From assembly GCA_035532115.1 (NCBI GenBank), contig DATKRO010000056.1, positions 30,812 to 94,811 on the forward strand: 64,000 bases of DNA, in the 5' to 3' direction. The notes below the pieces were generated by a model. The model worked only from the letters and a program-made list of their open reading frames with translations. It did not search any database and was not told the DNA's origin. Within the stretch, counting starts at the first letter, position 1. Every line of letters begins with the position of its first letter. A program made the translations under genes and the position numbers. Source of the stretch: Acaudatibacter sp035532115. Lineage in GTDB: Bacteria > Pseudomonadota > Alphaproteobacteria > Caulobacterales > Caulobacteraceae. Shown piece after piece: positions 34,963 to 43,031 of this stretch.

Positions 34963-35856
34963 TTGCGGATCGTCCTCACCCTCGTCGCCCAGGATTTCGA
35001 GGTCCTGCAGGAAGCTTTGCCGCTCGCCCTGGAAGCCTGCGCGAGCGCCGGCGCGCCCGTCAAGGCGACGCAGATTCTGGGCGCCGGCGCGACGGATCTC
35101 TTTCTCGAACACGACGATCCCGCCGTCGTGCGCGCCCGCGCCGAGGATGCCCTGCAGCGCCATCGCGTCGATCTCTGCGCCCAGATCGCCGAGCACCGCG
35201 CCAAGCGCCTGCTGATCGCCGACATGGATTCGACCATCATCGGCTGCGAGTGCCTGGACGAACTGGCCGATCTCGCCGGCATCGGCGCCGAGGTTGCCGC
35301 CATCACCGCGCGGGCGATGCGCGGCGAGCTGGAATTCGAGGCGGCGCTGCGCGAGCGCGTGGCGATGATCGCCGGCCTGCCGCTGACCGAGCTGCAGCGC
35401 TGTTTCGACGAGCGCGTGCGGCTCAATCCGGGCGCGCGGACGCTCACGGCCACGATGGCGGCCAAGGGCGCTCGCTGCGTGCTGGTCTCCGGCGGGTTCG
35501 ATTTCTTCACCGCGCGCGTCGCGGCGGCCGCCGGGTTCCATTCACACTGGTCGAACCGGCTGATCGACGACGGCGTCGCCCTCACCGGCCACGTGGCCGA
35601 GCCGGTGCTGGGGCGCCAGGCCAAGCTGGATGCGCTGAAGAGCGAGGCCCTCGGCGCCGAGGTCCCCATGGTTCGGACGCTGGCGGTGGGCGACGGCGCC
35701 AACGACCTGGGCATGATCGAGGCGGCGGGCCTCGGCGTCGCCTACCGCGCCAAGCCGGTGCTGGCGGCCCAGGCCGACGCCAGGCTCGACAGCGCCGACC
35801 TCACCGCGCTGCTCTATTTCCAGGGCTACGGCGCCGACGAGTTCGTTACCAACTGA
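34963..35856 (+). CDS. serB: Phosphoserine phosphatase
   Basis: Last step of serine synthesis. The 297-residue protein has an N-terminal ACT-like segment (residues 1-75), then the HAD catalytic motif IADMDSTIIGCECLDELADLAG, motif II LVSGGFDFFTARVA, Lys in RQAKLDAL and motif IV AVGDGANDLGMIEAAGLGVAYRAKP. The start is taken as TTG 34963 because the ACT-like strand begins LRIVLTLVAQDF; no in-frame ATG or GTG fits better. Start certainty is moderate, function certain. Confidence 0.93.
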   Translation: MRIVLTLVAQDFEVLQEALPLALEACASAGAPVKATQILGAGATDLFLEHDDPAVVRARAEDALQRHRVDLCAQIAEHRAKRLLIADMDSTIIGCECLDELADLAGIGAEVAAITARAMRGELEFEAALRERVAMIAGLPLTELQRCFDERVRLNPGARTLTATMAAKGARCVLVSGGFDFFTARVAAAAGFHSHWSNRLIDDGVALTGHVAEPVLGRQAKLDALKSEALGAEVPMVRTLAVGDGANDLGMIEAAGLGVAYRAKPVLAAQADARLDSADLTALLYFQGYGADEFVTN

Positions 35857-35970
35857 GACGCGAGTTCGTTTCAAGATCGCCGCAGGCGCGGCCAGGCCGC
35901 GGGCGCGGCAGCAGTCCGTTGGTGCTTTTCGTGTCTTCCGTGGCCAACTCTATCTCTGTCGAGGTCCAGC

Positions 35971-36627
35971 ATGTTTCCGCGGCCGGTTCGGGCAGTCGTC
36001 TTCGACATGGATGGCCTCCTCGTCGAGACCGAGGCGCTGGTCCGCGATCTGATGATGGAACTGGCGCCCGCATTCGGGGGCGCCCTGCCGCTCGGCGTCT
36101 TCCAGCTCATGGTCGGCTTGCCCGGCCACGCCAGCGACGCGATCGCGAGAGAGCACTTCGGCGCCGCCTTCCCGCTGCAGGCCTATCTCGATGCGGTCTC
36201 CATGCGGGTTCACGCGGCCTGCGAGCTCGGCGTCGCCCCGAAGACCGGCGCGATCGAGCTGCTCGACTATCTGAAGGCCGTGGACATTCCCCGCGCCATC
36301 GCCACCTCGTCGAGCCACGCCGCGGTGCGCCGGACGCTTGCGCCGATCGGCATCCTGGAGCGCTTCGAGGTGATCGTGGCCGCCGGCGACTATGCGCGCG
36401 GTAAGCCCGAGCCCGATCCGTTCCTCGTCGCGGCCGAGCGCCTGGGCGTGGCCGCGCGCGACTGCCTGGCGCTGGAGGATTCGCACAACGGCGTGCGCGC
36501 GGCGCACGCGGCCGGCATGATGACGGTGATGGCGCCCGATCTGCTCGAAGCCACCGACGAGATGCGCCAGAAATGCGTCGTCATCGTCGAGACGCTGCAT
36601 CACGTGCGGGCGCTCCTAATAAGGTAA
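35971..36627 (+). CDS. HAD hydrolase, beta-phosphoglucomutase-like
   Basis: A 218-residue HAD-superfamily phosphatase with a helical cap. Motif I is VVFDMDGLLVETE (two catalytic Asp), motif II ATSSSHAAVRRTL, motif III GKPEPDPFLVAAERL and motif IV LALEDSHNGVRAAHAAGMMTVM. This subfamily includes sugar-phosphate phosphatases and beta-phosphoglucomutases; the substrate is unknown. It lies 114 bp after serB. Confidence 0.9.
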   Translation: MFPRPVRAVVFDMDGLLVETEALVRDLMMELAPAFGGALPLGVFQLMVGLPGHASDAIAREHFGAAFPLQAYLDAVSMRVHAACELGVAPKTGAIELLDYLKAVDIPRAIATSSSHAAVRRTLAPIGILERFEVIVAAGDYARGKPEPDPFLVAAERLGVAARDCLALEDSHNGVRAAHAAGMMTVMAPDLLEATDEMRQKCVVIVETLHHVRALLIR

Positions 36628-36657
36628 ATGTAAATCAATCAATAACTCGGTCAAAGA

Positions 36658-36672
36658 CTGGCCGACGGCCAG
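36658..36672 (+). other. Short perfect hairpin in an AT-richer intergenic patch
   Basis: CTGGCC, GAC loop, GGCCAG: a perfect 6-bp stem 30 bp after the HAD stop, within 36628-36784, which is clearly AT-richer than its surroundings. No U-run follows. It could be a weak terminator for the HAD gene or part of a control region for the next gene. Confidence 0.35.
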
Positions 36673-36784
36673 AATATGCCACAATCGCGTCCGACTTACG
36701 ACCTATTGAGATCGGCGAACTACCTCGCTATCGACCGGATTCATTGCGATTCGCGTGAACCGAGTTCTAGACAGGAGGCGCGCC

Positions 36785-37135
36785 ATGCCGGCCACCAGTC
36801 CCGTACGGCGCAAGGCCGAGGCGCGTGGCCCCGCGGCGGCGCCTATCGCGGCCGAGGGCGCCGACGAAATGCTGCGGCTCGCGACCGCGGCGCGGGATAT
36901 GTTCGCGAGCCGGGCCGAGTTCCACGACTGGTTCGCCTGCGTGCTCCACCGCCGCGCCACGGGGGCGCCGAAGCGTTCCCGCGCCGAATGCGACCGGACC
37001 TCGGCCCTCGCCTGCGCCATGAGCCTGAGCGGCGCCTGCGCCTTCTCCACCGCCGCTCGCCAGCTCGATGCGGCGATGCGGGGCCTGCCGACGGGCCCTC
37101 TGGAGGCGCTGCTGCGCGTGTCGCGGCGCTTGTAA
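36785..37135 (+). CDS. Small protein of unknown function, 116 aa
   Basis: Not recognised. ATG 36785 has a perfect AGGAGG 6 bp upstream, the strongest ribosome site in the neighbourhood, which argues it is translated. The product is basic and Ala-rich. After a disordered first 30 residues it has a helical segment EMLRLATAARDMFASRAEFHDWFACVLHRR and a Cys-containing stretch SALACAMSLSGACAFSTAARQL. No signal peptide or membrane helix is seen. It lies 69 bp before the Mrp-like ATPase gene. Confidence 0.6.
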   Translation: MPATSPVRRKAEARGPAAAPIAAEGADEMLRLATAARDMFASRAEFHDWFACVLHRRATGAPKRSRAECDRTSALACAMSLSGACAFSTAARQLDAAMRGLPTGPLEALLRVSRRL

Positions 37136-37204
37136 TGTCCGGGCGCGGTGCGGATATGTGGCGCCCGCGCCGCTAGCGCCGCTTCCGAGCAATTGAACAC
37201 GCCC

Positions 37205-38299
37205 ATGCAGCCAGACAAGGCCCAGGTGCTCGCAGCCCTCGATCGGGTGCGCGACCCGAAATCGAGCCAGGGCCTGGTCACCGCCGGGCTGGTCCAGGGC
37301 CTGATCCTGGGCGAGGGGCGGGCGGGCTTCATGCTGGAGGTGGCGGCGTCCGACGCGGCGCTCTATGCGCCGGTGCGCGAAGCCGCCGAACGCGCCCTGC
37401 TGTCCGTCGCCGGCGTCGAGAAGGCCCAGGTGGTGCTGACCGCCGCGGCGCGTCCGCCGGCGCCGGGGGCGACGCGGGTCCGAAAGGGCGCGCAGGTGCG
37501 CGAGGATCCGCTCGCCGCTCCCAAGGAGCGGCAGCCGCCGGCGCCGCTGGAGCACGTTGGCCGGGTGATCGCCATCGTCAGCGGCAAGGGCGGCGTCGGC
37601 AAGTCGACGGTGGCGGTGAACCTCGCCTGTGGGCTCGCCCAGACCGGCGCCCGCGTCGGCTTGCTCGATTGCGACGTCTACGGCCCCTCGGTGCCGCGCA
37701 TGCTGGGCATCGACGAGCAGCCGGCGTTCGAGGACGGCAAGCTGACGCCCCTCGAAGCCTTCGGCCTGAAGCTGATGTCGATCGGCTTCATCGTCGACGA
37801 GGGGCGGGCGATGATCTGGCGCGGCCCGATGGCGACCTCGGCGGTGCGCCAGATGCTGCGCGACGTGCGCTGGGGGACGCACGAGGCGCCGCTCGACGTG
37901 CTGGTGGTCGACATGCCGCCCGGCACCGGCGACATCCAGCTGACCCTGTTCAGCGACTTCAAGGTCGATGGCGCCGTGATCGTCTCCACTCCGCAGGAGA
38001 TCGCCCTCATCGACGCGCGCCGCGCCGCCTCGATGCTCGACAAGCTCGGCGTTCCGGTCCTCGGCGTGATCGAGAACATGGCCTATTTCGCCGACCCGGC
38101 CACCGGGGCGCGAATTCCGATCTTCGGATCGGGCGGGGCGCGGGCGGAAGCGAAGCGGCTCGGCGCGCCGTTCCTGGGCGAGATCCCCATCGACATCGCC
38201 CTGCGCGAAGGCGGCGATGCGGGCCGTCCGCTGGTGGCGACGTCGCCCGACAATCCAGCCGCCAAGGCGTTCGCGGAAGCGGCGCGCAAGCTTCGCTGA
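37205..38299 (+). CDS. Mrp/ApbC/NBP35 family P-loop ATPase
   Basis: A 364-residue iron-sulfur cluster carrier-type ATPase. The N-terminal MIP18/DUF59 domain covers about residues 4-80. The deviant Walker A is SGKGGVGKST (residues 126-135), with DCDVYGPSVPRMLG, VVDMPPGTGDIQL and STPQEIALIDARRA. The C-terminal CxxC that ligates the bridging cluster in ApbC/Nbp35 is absent: the site reads YFADPATGARIPIFG. ATG 37205 is the family start. It probably helps Fe-S protein maturation but may bind clusters differently. Confidence 0.92.
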   Translation: MQPDKAQVLAALDRVRDPKSSQGLVTAGLVQGLILGEGRAGFMLEVAASDAALYAPVREAAERALLSVAGVEKAQVVLTAAARPPAPGATRVRKGAQVREDPLAAPKERQPPAPLEHVGRVIAIVSGKGGVGKSTVAVNLACGLAQTGARVGLLDCDVYGPSVPRMLGIDEQPAFEDGKLTPLEAFGLKLMSIGFIVDEGRAMIWRGPMATSAVRQMLRDVRWGTHEAPLDVLVVDMPPGTGDIQLTLFSDFKVDGAVIVSTPQEIALIDARRAASMLDKLGVPVLGVIENMAYFADPATGARIPIFGSGGARAEAKRLGAPFLGEIPIDIALREGGDAGRPLVATSPDNPAAKAFAEAARKLR

Positions 38300-38300
38300 C

Positions 38301-39764
38301 CTACTCGGCCGCCGGGACCGGCGCGCCTTCGATCGGCCCCACCAGGGACTCTTCCGCCGCGGCCAGGTCGAGCTGCGCCAGGGCCTCGCGAATTTCGGCG
38401 TGGCGCCGCGAATCCAGCCGGTAGCCGAAGAACATCGCGCCCCCGAACCAGACCAGGATGATCGGCGCGAACAGGTAGCACATCTCCAACCCGAAGATGG
38501 CATGAGGCGTGTTCACCGCACCCTCCGCACCGTTGTAGTGGACGAAGGCCAGGATCGGGAACACGACCGCGACGGTAATGCTCGCGCCGATCTTGGTCGT
38601 CGTGGTCACCATCGAATAGAGCAGGCTGGTCAGATCCTGCTTCTGCTCGAGCCGCACCTCGTCGGCGACATCGGCGACCATGGCGCGGACCAGCAGCAGG
38701 AAGGCGCTGGCGCAGAAGCCCACCGCGAACATGCCGGCGGTGGTGGGAATGGCGTCGACCAGGGTGTAGTGGGGCCAGACCCTCGGCAGCGACATCAGCG
38801 TCGCCTGGGTGATCGAATAGCAGACGCAGGCGATCTGCACGGTGCGATGCTTGCCGAACCGCTGCGCCAGCCGCCCCCAGAACGGCGCACCCAGGATGCC
38901 CGCGCCGATGTAGGAGATCAGCAGATAGCCGACGTCGGGAATGGAGAAGCCCTTGGCGTCGTGAAAGTAATAGACATAGAGCGGGCCGGTGGTGCCCGGG
39001 CCCAGCGTCAGCAGCAGGTCGGCGAGGGTGATCCTCAGCATCGCGGGCCGTCCCAGGGCGCGCCGGAAGTCGGACAACGAGAACCTGGGGCGCTTGGCGC
39101 TGGCGGCGAGCCGCTCGGGGGTGAACACCGTGCAGATGAAGAGCGCGATGGGGATGGAGATGATCAGGATGAGGCCGAGCGCCGGCATGCTGGCCTTGCG
39201 GCCGGCGGCGATCGCGCCGTGGGTGAGTTCGGGCAGGATCAGGATCGCCACGGCGCCGAGCACCGAGAGCGCCTGCGTCCAGCCATAGACCCGCGAGCGG
39301 TCGTTGTAGGTCGTCGCCAGCACGGCGGACCAGGCGGCGAGGCCCAGCGTCATCATGGAGAGCCCGGCGTAGGTCACCGCCAGCCACAGCACGAGGTAGA
39401 ACTGGGTGATGTGGACCTGGGGCATGGCCAGCTTGTAGACGCCCAGGATCACCAGCGGCGCGCCCAGGACCATCCAGGGCCGGTAGCGTCCGATCGGGGT
39501 CTTGGTGCGGTCCATGCCCAGCGCCACCAGCGGGTCGAAGAAGACGTCGATGAAGCGGACGATGGTGATCGCGGCGGCGACCGCTAGGAAGGCGCGCGGA
39601 TCGCCGGGCCTGAAGCCGCCGATGCCGAGACTGACGTAATGGCGGGGCAGGTAGACGCCGAAGATCAGCAGCAGCGCCGCCATCGGGATTCCCATGGTCC
39701 CGAAGGCGAAAATGGTCGGCAGCGGCACCCTGGGCGCGGCCGCCGGCGTGGAAGCTGAAGACAA
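38301..39764 (-). CDS. MFS sugar transporter, GPH (glycoside-pentoside-hexuronide) type
   Basis: A 487-residue, 12-helix permease. Diagnostic GPH blocks are FIDVFFDPLVALGMDRTKTPIGRYRPWMVLGAPLVI near helix 2, the conserved Asp of the cation-coupling site (FDP), and LVRAMVADVADEVRLEQKQDLTSLLYSMVTTTTKIGASI in the second half. The start is TTG 39764 with GGAGG 6 bp upstream. It is the second of two tandem paralogues on the minus strand. The substrate is probably an oligosaccharide or glycoside but is not determined. Confidence 0.88.
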   Translation of the reverse strand: MSSASTPAAAPRVPLPTIFAFGTMGIPMAALLLIFGVYLPRHYVSLGIGGFRPGDPRAFLAVAAAITIVRFIDVFFDPLVALGMDRTKTPIGRYRPWMVLGAPLVILGVYKLAMPQVHITQFYLVLWLAVTYAGLSMMTLGLAAWSAVLATTYNDRSRVYGWTQALSVLGAVAILILPELTHGAIAAGRKASMPALGLILIISIPIALFICTVFTPERLAASAKRPRFSLSDFRRALGRPAMLRITLADLLLTLGPGTTGPLYVYYFHDAKGFSIPDVGYLLISYIGAGILGAPFWGRLAQRFGKHRTVQIACVCYSITQATLMSLPRVWPHYTLVDAIPTTAGMFAVGFCASAFLLLVRAMVADVADEVRLEQKQDLTSLLYSMVTTTTKIGASITVAVVFPILAFVHYNGAEGAVNTPHAIFGLEMCYLFAPIILVWFGGAMFFGYRLDSRRHAEIREALAQLDLAAAEESLVGPIEGAPVPAAE

Positions 39765-39874
39765 AGGCGATCCTCCAAAATCGATCGTGGACGCCTGCGG
39801 CGTTCCTTATTGGAGGGAGTTAATCACGCGCCCTTGCGCCGCGCACGCCTCAATTTGCCGCCGCCCCGCCCGCG

Positions 39875-41266
39875 TCACTCGGCCGCGAGGCCGGCCGCCA
39901 GGGGCTCGTCGATGGCGCCGTCGCGCGCCTCCAGCGCCAGCCGGATTTCGGCGTGGCGCTTGTGGTCGAGCTTGTAGCCGATGTAGCAGGCGCCGCCGAG
40001 CATGACGAAGCCGACCGGGCCGATCAGATAGACGAGCTCCAGGCCGTGGATCGCCGCCGGCGTGTTGTGCGCGCCCTCCTTGGCCTGGTAGCCGACCCAG
40101 GACAGGATGGTGAAGGTCAGGCCGATGGAGAGGGCGGCGGCGATCTTCTCGACGCTGGTCATCATGGCGTAGAGCAGGCTCTGGCGATGCTTGCCCTTCT
40201 TCAGCCGGATGGCGTCGCCGACGTCGGCGCACATTGCCCGGCCCAGGAGCACGAAGCCGGAGGCGAGGAAGCCCAGCGCGAACATGATCGCCGCCGCCGG
40301 CCAGAGGTCGCCCTTGGGCAGGAAGCTCAGCACCACGAGGCCGAGCGAGTAGCCGGTGCTGGCGATCATCAGCGTCCGGTGCTTTCCCAGCCGCGTCGCC
40401 AGCCGCGACAGCACCCAGGCGCCCAGCACGCCGGCGGCGATGTAGAGCACCAGCAGATAGGTCGCGGTCCGGAACGCAAAGCCGCGCGAATCCTGGAAGT
40501 AGAAGAGGTACATCGCCGACATCCAGCCGGGCCCCAGCGACAGGCAGAAGTCGGCCAGCACGATGCGGCGCATCTCCGGCCACGAGACCATCTCCCAGTA
40601 ATCGCGCCAGGTGACCTTCTCGGTGCGGTGCTCCCGGACGATCCGCTCTGGGGTGAAGAAGGCGGCGGCCAGGATGCCGATGGGCGTCACCACCAGGATG
40701 AACCAGCCCATGTCCTGCACGTCGGAGACCGAGTTGCGGCTGATCAGCGCCGGCACGATCAGCACCGCCGCGGCGGCGATGGTGCTGGCGACCTGGATCG
40801 CGCCGAAGACGCGCGAGCGCTCATGGTACTTCGAGGCCACCACCGACGCCCACGACGCGTGGGCGAGCGCGATCACCGAGGTGCCGAGATAGTAGAGGAA
40901 CAGCCAGACCACCAGATAGAGGTAGGGGACCCCGACCGGCGCCAGGAACAGCATGTAGACCGGAATGCCCAGCAGGGGCGCGCCGCAGACGAGCCAGACC
41001 CGGTAGCGTCCCAGCCGCGTGCGGCTGTGGTCCATGACGATCCCGATCACCGGATCGAAGCACATGTCCACGAGGCGCACGGTCATGAAGGCCGCGCCCA
41101 CCGCCGCCAGGCTCAGGCCGATGTGGCTGGCGTAGTAGCGCGGCAGATAGACCGAGAGCGCCGCCGCCAGCGCGCCGAGGGGCAGGCCCGGCAGACTGAA
41201 GGCGAGCAGCCGCGGCGTCGCGAGCCGATCGCCGGCGGAGGAGGAGGAATTGGACGCTGTGGTCAC
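39875..41266 (-). CDS. MFS sugar transporter, GPH type (tandem paralogue)
   Basis: A 463-residue permease with the same architecture: LVDMCFDPVIGIVMDHSRTRLGRYRVWLVCGAPLLG, HASWASVVASKYHERSRVFG, LGRAMCADVGDAIRLKKGKHRQSLLYAMMTSVEKIAAALSIG. It starts at GTG 41266. Together with the downstream copy (110 bp apart) it looks like an old duplication rather than a recent one, because the two differ through most of their length. No glycosidase gene is adjacent to hint at the substrate. Confidence 0.88.
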   Translation of the reverse strand: MTTASNSSSSAGDRLATPRLLAFSLPGLPLGALAAALSVYLPRYYASHIGLSLAAVGAAFMTVRLVDMCFDPVIGIVMDHSRTRLGRYRVWLVCGAPLLGIPVYMLFLAPVGVPYLYLVVWLFLYYLGTSVIALAHASWASVVASKYHERSRVFGAIQVASTIAAAAVLIVPALISRNSVSDVQDMGWFILVVTPIGILAAAFFTPERIVREHRTEKVTWRDYWEMVSWPEMRRIVLADFCLSLGPGWMSAMYLFYFQDSRGFAFRTATYLLVLYIAAGVLGAWVLSRLATRLGKHRTLMIASTGYSLGLVVLSFLPKGDLWPAAAIMFALGFLASGFVLLGRAMCADVGDAIRLKKGKHRQSLLYAMMTSVEKIAAALSIGLTFTILSWVGYQAKEGAHNTPAAIHGLELVYLIGPVGFVMLGGACYIGYKLDHKRHAEIRLALEARDGAIDEPLAAGLAAE

Positions 41267-41389
41267 GCGCGGGTCCCGGGCTGGGCTGAAGATCGCGCCG
41301 CTGCGGGGCGCCTGCCGGCCAGGGAAGCCCGGGGCCGCAGGGCGCGCAAGGAGATTCGTGGCGGAGCTTGGCTCGGCGCGGTGCGAACC

Positions 41390-41698
41390 TCAAAGGCGTT
41401 TCAGGACTTCGGCCAGATTCCGGGCGCCATGGACGATCCGCGCGACGACGGGCGGTTCTTGCGACGCGTCATAGACCACGAGGTAGGGAAAGCCCCTCAC
41501 GACGCAAAATCGGTAAGGCGCCGGCGCGAGGTCTGAACGCAGAACCCCGACCCTCGGATGTTCGCCCACGAGCTTGGCGACGGCGTCGATCGCCTCCCGG
41601 AACGCGCTTGCAGCGGAGCGACTGTCCCTGGCGATCCACGTGGCCGCTTCGCCAAGATCCGAGCGCGCGCGTGGCGTGAACGCGGCGGGCTTGGTCAC
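41390..41698 (-). CDS. parE: ParE/RelE-superfamily toxin
   Basis: A 102-residue toxin: FTPRARSDLGEAATWIARDSRSAASAFREAIDAVAKLVGEHPRVG, then RSDLAPAPYRFCVVRGFPYLVVYDAS and VVARIVHGARNLAEVL, the ParE-type fold. ParE members poison DNA gyrase. Its ATG overlaps the antitoxin stop by 4 nt (ATGA). Confidence 0.9.
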   Translation of the reverse strand: MTKPAAFTPRARSDLGEAATWIARDSRSAASAFREAIDAVAKLVGEHPRVGVLRSDLAPAPYRFCVVRGFPYLVVYDASQEPPVVARIVHGARNLAEVLKRL

Positions 41699-41946
41699 GC
41701 CTCCGCGGCGGCGATGATGGAGTCGATATCGGCGAGGACTTCCTCCAGCGTGACATATCCGTCCCGCTCGGCTTCGGCCATGGCTTCGTCGAGGGATGCC
41801 GTGAACCGGCGGCGCCGTTCCTCCGCCTCCTGCACCAGCCGCAGGCCCTGCCGCACCACTTCGCTGACGTTGTTGTACCGGCCCTCGGCGACCACCTCGC
41901 GGGCGAAGCGCTCCAGCTCTGGCGTCAGATGTACGTTCGTGCCCAT
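41695..41946 (-). CDS. parD: ParD-type antitoxin
   Basis: An 83-residue ribbon-helix-helix antitoxin: NVHLTPELERFAREVVAEGRYNNVSEVVRQGLRLVQEAEERR, with an acidic C-terminal toxin-binding tail (LEEVLADIDSIIAAAEA). It is upstream of parE in the normal antitoxin-first order. A 21-bp dyad just upstream is a likely operator. Confidence 0.92.
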   Translation of the reverse strand: MGTNVHLTPELERFAREVVAEGRYNNVSEVVRQGLRLVQEAEERRRRFTASLDEAMAEAERDGYVTLEEVLADIDSIIAAAEA

Positions 41947-41956
41947 GTGGCCGACC

Positions 41957-41977
41957 CTATATCAATGCTTGATATAG
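41957..41977. promoter_or_regulatory. Inverted repeat upstream of parD, candidate ParD operator
   Basis: CTATATCAA (41957-41965), TGC spacer, TTGATATAG (41969-41977): a perfect 9-3-9 dyad centred 21 bp before the parD ATG. It is AT-rich against a GC-rich background and contains TATA-like sequence, so it probably overlaps the promoter and mediates autoregulation. Confidence 0.7.
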
Positions 41978-42010
41978 ATGGTTCGCTTCGCGGCGTCGGG
42001 CAAGCGGCCG

Positions 42011-42919
42011 TCAGACCGGCTGTCCCATCTTGCGGAAGAACTTCGCGGTCTGCTCGCCGCCGCTCACGTAGGCGCTCTGGCCGGGCTCGTCGGCGATCCG
42101 GGTCCAGTTCGCTCGCACTCCCTCGGCCGAGAGGGCGCCCTCGCCCAGAAAGACGCCTTCGGTCTCGAAGATGCGGGCCAGCGCGAAGGCGCCGCCGCCG
42201 GCGGTGAGGATCGCGCCCGTGGGCGCCTCCTCCGAGCAGAGGTAGACCACGCCCGGCGTCACGTGGTCGGGCTTCAGCCGCTCGGAGAACGCGGGCGGGA
42301 TGATGTTCTGGGTCATGCGCGTGGCCGCCACCGGGGCGATGGCGTTGACGTGGATGTTGTTCTTCTGACCCTCGAGCTTGAGGCTGTTCATGAACCCCAC
42401 CAGGGCTAGCTTGGCCGCGCCGTAGTTGGTCTGGCCGAAATTGCCGTAGAGCCCCGTGGACGAGGTCGTGACGACGATGCGCCCATAGTTCTGCTCGCGC
42501 ATGATGTCCCAGACGGCCTTGGCCGGCTTCACCGTGCCCATCAGGTGCACGTCGACCACGAATTCGAAGTCGCGCACCTCCATCTTGGCGAACGACTTGT
42601 CGCGCAGCACCCCGGCGTTGGCGACGAGGATGTCGATGCGGCCCCAGGCGTCCATGGCCTGGCGGACCATCAGAGCGACGCCGGCGTCGTCGGTGACCGA
42701 CGAGCCGTTGGCGATCGCCTGGCCGCCGAAGGCCGCGATCTCGGCCACCACCGCCGCGGCCGCCGCCGACGAGCCCCCGGCGCCGTCGACCGCGCCGCCG
42801 AGGTCGTTGATCACCACCTTGGCGCCGCGCCGCGCCAGCTCCAGCGCATGCTCGCGCCCGAGCCCGCCGCCCGCGCCGGTGACGATCGCCACCTTGCCGT
42901 CGAAGCGGATGTCCGCCAT
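42011..42919 (-). CDS. SDR oxidoreductase, (3R)-hydroxyacyl-CoA dehydrogenase-like
   Basis: A 302-residue short-chain dehydrogenase resembling the dehydrogenase domain of peroxisomal multifunctional enzyme type 2. TGAGGGLGREHAL binds the nucleotide; NDLGGAVDGAGGS, VANAGVLRDKSFAKM, the catalytic Ser in TTSSTGLYGNFGQ and NYGAAK (Tyr/Lys) follow. The C-terminal extension (TEGVFLGEGALSAEGVRANWTRI) fits that subfamily. A role in fatty-acid or sterol-side-chain beta-oxidation is likely but unproven. Confidence 0.88.
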   Translation of the reverse strand: MADIRFDGKVAIVTGAGGGLGREHALELARRGAKVVINDLGGAVDGAGGSSAAAAAVVAEIAAFGGQAIANGSSVTDDAGVALMVRQAMDAWGRIDILVANAGVLRDKSFAKMEVRDFEFVVDVHLMGTVKPAKAVWDIMREQNYGRIVVTTSSTGLYGNFGQTNYGAAKLALVGFMNSLKLEGQKNNIHVNAIAPVAATRMTQNIIPPAFSERLKPDHVTPGVVYLCSEEAPTGAILTAGGGAFALARIFETEGVFLGEGALSAEGVRANWTRIADEPGQSAYVSGGEQTAKFFRKMGQPV

Positions 42920-43031
42920 CGCCTTTGCGTCTCCTGCTCGCTGAGGTCGCGGCCTTCTGCGCGGCTGGCGCGGCCGCCGTCAAGCCGCACTCCGAGTTCG
43001 AAGCGGGTTCCCCGACCAGGCGCCTGCGACC

